64,000 nucleotides of DNA from Microbacterium helvum (GTDB lineage Bacteria; Actinomycetota; Actinomycetes; Actinomycetales; Microbacteriaceae). Shown piece after piece: positions 62,500 to 64,000 of this stretch. The notes below the pieces were generated by a model, which saw nothing but the letters and a program-made list of their open reading frames with translations, was not told the origin of the DNA and made no database searches. Position numbers and translations under genes: made by a program. The stretch covers positions 49,517 through 113,516 of the forward strand of contig NZ_JACXZS010000014.1 of the NCBI RefSeq assembly GCF_014779795.1, given 5' to 3'. Every line of letters starts with the position of its first letter. Within the stretch, counting starts at the first letter, position 1.

Positions 62500-63731
62500 G
62501 GCGGATTCAACCGGTCAGCGCAAGGGTGCTGTGAGATGAATCAGGCGCTGATCTCGGGAGGCATCGATGCAGGGCAAACATGGTCATCTCAGTCGTGAGC
62601 AGAAGCAGCTCGCGCTCCGCCTCCACTCGAAGGGGTGGCGGCTCATCGATATCGCCCGCGAGATCGGCTGCACGGCGCCGATGGTCGGCCGCATGGCGAG
62701 GGAAGGCCGTCATCTCGACGGGAAACCATTCGGCTGGGAGCCGCGCGAGGGGCATCTGACGGTCATCGACCGTGAGGAGATCCTGGTCGGCCTCGCCCGC
62801 GGTGACACGCTTACTGCGATCGCGCGCACCCTGGGACGCGCGGTGTCGACGGTCAGCCGCGAGGTCAAGCGCGGCGGCGGGCGGGAGGAGTACTCGGCGT
62901 GGCGGGCGCACGAGGACGCGCGGGAGCAGGCCCGCCGACCGAAGCCGTTCAAGCTCGACCGTGGACGGCTGCTCGAGGTTGTCACGACGCAGCTGGAGCA
63001 ACTGTGGTCGCCGCAGGAGATCGCGGCCCGCTTACGTTTGGAGCATCCCGACGACCCGGAGATGCACGTGAGCCACGAGACGATCTACCAGTCCCTGTTC
63101 GTGCAGGGACGCGGGCAGCTGCGCCGCGAGCTCGCCCGCTGCCTGCGGTCGGGACGCGCGGCACGGAAGTCGCGGACCGCGACGGACGGGCGAGGCCGGC
63201 TGCCGGGAATGGTGATGATCAGCGAGCGTCCCGCGGAGATAGAGGACCGCGCCGTACCGGGGCGCTGGGAAGGTGACTTGATTCTCGGCGAGAACAGTCG
63301 CAGCGCCGTGGGAACCCTCGTCGAACGCAGCACCCGGCTCACTCTTCTGCTGCACCTGCCCGATGGGAAGAGCGCCGACAAGGTGGAGGCCGCGATGCGC
63401 GAAGCGATCACGGCGCTGCCGTCGTCCCTGGCCCGGACGATCACCTGGGACCAGGGCGCGGAGATGGCCAAACACGCCGAGTTCACTACGGCGACCGGTA
63501 TCCCGATCTACTTCTGCGACCCGCACTCCCCGTGGCAGCGCGGAAGCAATGAGAACACCAACGGACTGCTACGCCAGTACCTGCCGAAGCGCACCGACCT
63601 GAGCATCGTCACCCGCGCTGAGCTGACCGCGATCCAGGACTCGCTCAACGGTCGACCACGCAAAACACTCGGCTATCTGACACCATCGGAGAAGTTCACG
63701 GAACTCATTGCGACCACCGGTTGAATCCGCC
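62500..63731 (+). mobile_element. IS30-family insertion sequence
   Basis: 1232 bp bounded by perfect 16-bp inverted repeats GGCGGATTCAACCGGT. One intact transposase gene. No clear target duplication, and its right end abuts an IS3 fragment that is absent on the left, so the flank has rearranged. The same 17-bp end occurs inside the IS3 element. Confidence 0.92.
62567..63724 (+). CDS. IS30 transposase
   Basis: 385 aa. Leading HTH QKQLALRLHSKGWRLIDIAREIGCTAPMVGRM and a second HTH LARGDTLTAIARTLGRAVSTVSREVKRG. The DDE core shows D in WEGDLILGENS, D in ITWDQGAEMAKHAEF and E in RGSNENTNGLLRQYLPK. Intact and likely active. The stop lies inside the right terminal repeat. Confidence 0.95.
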   Translation: MQGKHGHLSREQKQLALRLHSKGWRLIDIAREIGCTAPMVGRMAREGRHLDGKPFGWEPREGHLTVIDREEILVGLARGDTLTAIARTLGRAVSTVSREVKRGGGREEYSAWRAHEDAREQARRPKPFKLDRGRLLEVVTTQLEQLWSPQEIAARLRLEHPDDPEMHVSHETIYQSLFVQGRGQLRRELARCLRSGRAARKSRTATDGRGRLPGMVMISERPAEIEDRAVPGRWEGDLILGENSRSAVGTLVERSTRLTLLLHLPDGKSADKVEAAMREAITALPSSLARTITWDQGAEMAKHAEFTTATGIPIYFCDPHSPWQRGSNENTNGLLRQYLPKRTDLSIVTRAELTAIQDSLNGRPRKTLGYLTPSEKFTELIATTG

Positions 63732-63873
63732 ACCGCGTTCGCCTCACGCAGCTCCCGGTTCTCCCGCTCCAGCTGCCGGATCTTCTCCGACTCGCTCGAC
63801 GTGACGCCCTGCCGATCGCCGGCGTCGACCTGCGCCTGCCGCACCCACCGGCGCAGCGACTCCGCCCCAAACC
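63732..63873 (-). pseudogene. Fragment of a second IS3 orfA
   Basis: About 140 bp nearly identical to 40675-40815 of the IS3 orfA (coil and WVRQAQVDAGDRQGV region), cut on the left by the IS30 element and on the right by the next IS end. Confidence 0.85.
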
Positions 63874-63896
63874 GGCTCTTCGGACATCCGGTGGGG

Positions 63897-64000
63897 TCAT
63901 GGAGTGAGGCCACCGGCGGCGAGGAGCATGCGGAGTCGGTAGTTGTGCCGGTTGCGGTAGCCGCGGGCGAGGCGACGGTGGAGCTCGATGATCCCGTTGA
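63897..64000 (-). CDS. ISL3-like transposase C-terminus (partial)
   Basis: Last 33 codons, reading GIIELHRRLARGYRNRHNYR then LRMLLAAGGLTP. This is the C-terminus of ISL3-family transposases. The element end GGCTCTTCGGACATCCGG lies at about 63874-63891, joined to the IS3 fragment. The rest lies beyond the window. Confidence 0.7.
   Translation of the reverse strand, partial: NGIIELHRRLARGYRNRHNYRLRMLLAAGGLTP

Overview
The window is GC-rich DNA from an actinobacterium, most likely a member of Microbacteriaceae close to Microbacterium. I infer this from the very high third-position GC, the frequent GTG starts with AGGAG-type ribosome sites, the many ABC sugar-uptake operons, the Hsp20/MerR and GAF-ANTAR genes, and the presence of a C-glycoside oxidase/deglycosidase locus of the type known from Microbacterium. 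The taxonomic call is an inference, because there is no rRNA or other marker gene here. Most long open frames antisense to real genes are GC artefacts and are not listed.

Layout. (1) 1-7.1 kb: a probable C-glycoside uptake and cleavage locus. It has a truncated CarA-like FAD oxidase, a hydroxypyruvate-isomerase-like TIM barrel, an ABC importer and a divergent LysR regulator. A single-chain C-glycoside deglycosidase has the usually separate beta and alpha subunits fused. The two leftward promoters share a CATAAG direct-repeat motif. (2) 7.1-22.7 kb: housekeeping and accessory genes: ArsR/SRPBCC pair, metallo-beta-lactamase-fold hydrolase, siderophore-interacting protein, Hsp20/MerR, von Willebrand protein, MFS exporter, AAA ATPase, an ABC exporter and a fructosamine-kinase-like protein. 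(3) 22.8-34.4 kb: a carbohydrate locus with an aldo/keto reductase, a lactonase-type amidohydrolase, an enolase-superfamily dehydratase, an ABC importer, a SIS protein, an RpiR regulator and a BadF-type kinase. It also encodes a large secreted protein with two related beta-rich modules and a TIM-barrel-like C-terminus. RpiR-type GTGAAA/TTTCAC operators tie the kinase and the secreted protein together. (4) 34.6-41.8 kb: FAD monooxygenase/TetR pair, small membrane proteins, methyltransferase, higBA toxin-antitoxin, an IS3-family element and an HD-domain protein. (5) 41.9-50.5 kb: a maltodextrin-type locus (GH13 enzyme, nucleotidyltransferase, LacI, ABC importer, AAC(3)-like acetyltransferase). 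Matching TGCAAG-type LacI operators lie at three promoters. (6) 50.9-52.3 kb: an IS481-family element. (7) 53-59 kb: two glycosyltransferases, an alpha/alpha-barrel-like protein, a GH130 enzyme and a fatty acid desaturase. (8) 59-62.4 kb: two adjacent GAF-ANTAR regulators and a diacylglycerol-kinase-type lipid kinase. (9) 62.5-64 kb: nested insertion-sequence debris (IS30, IS3 fragment, ISL3 end).

The most notable signals are the fused deglycosidase locus, the secreted putative glycosidase of no family I recognise, the GT/GH130 operon with a structured leader, the three-promoter LacI regulon, two families of dispersed palindromes, and a 17-bp IS30-end footprint that breaks the IS3 transposase.
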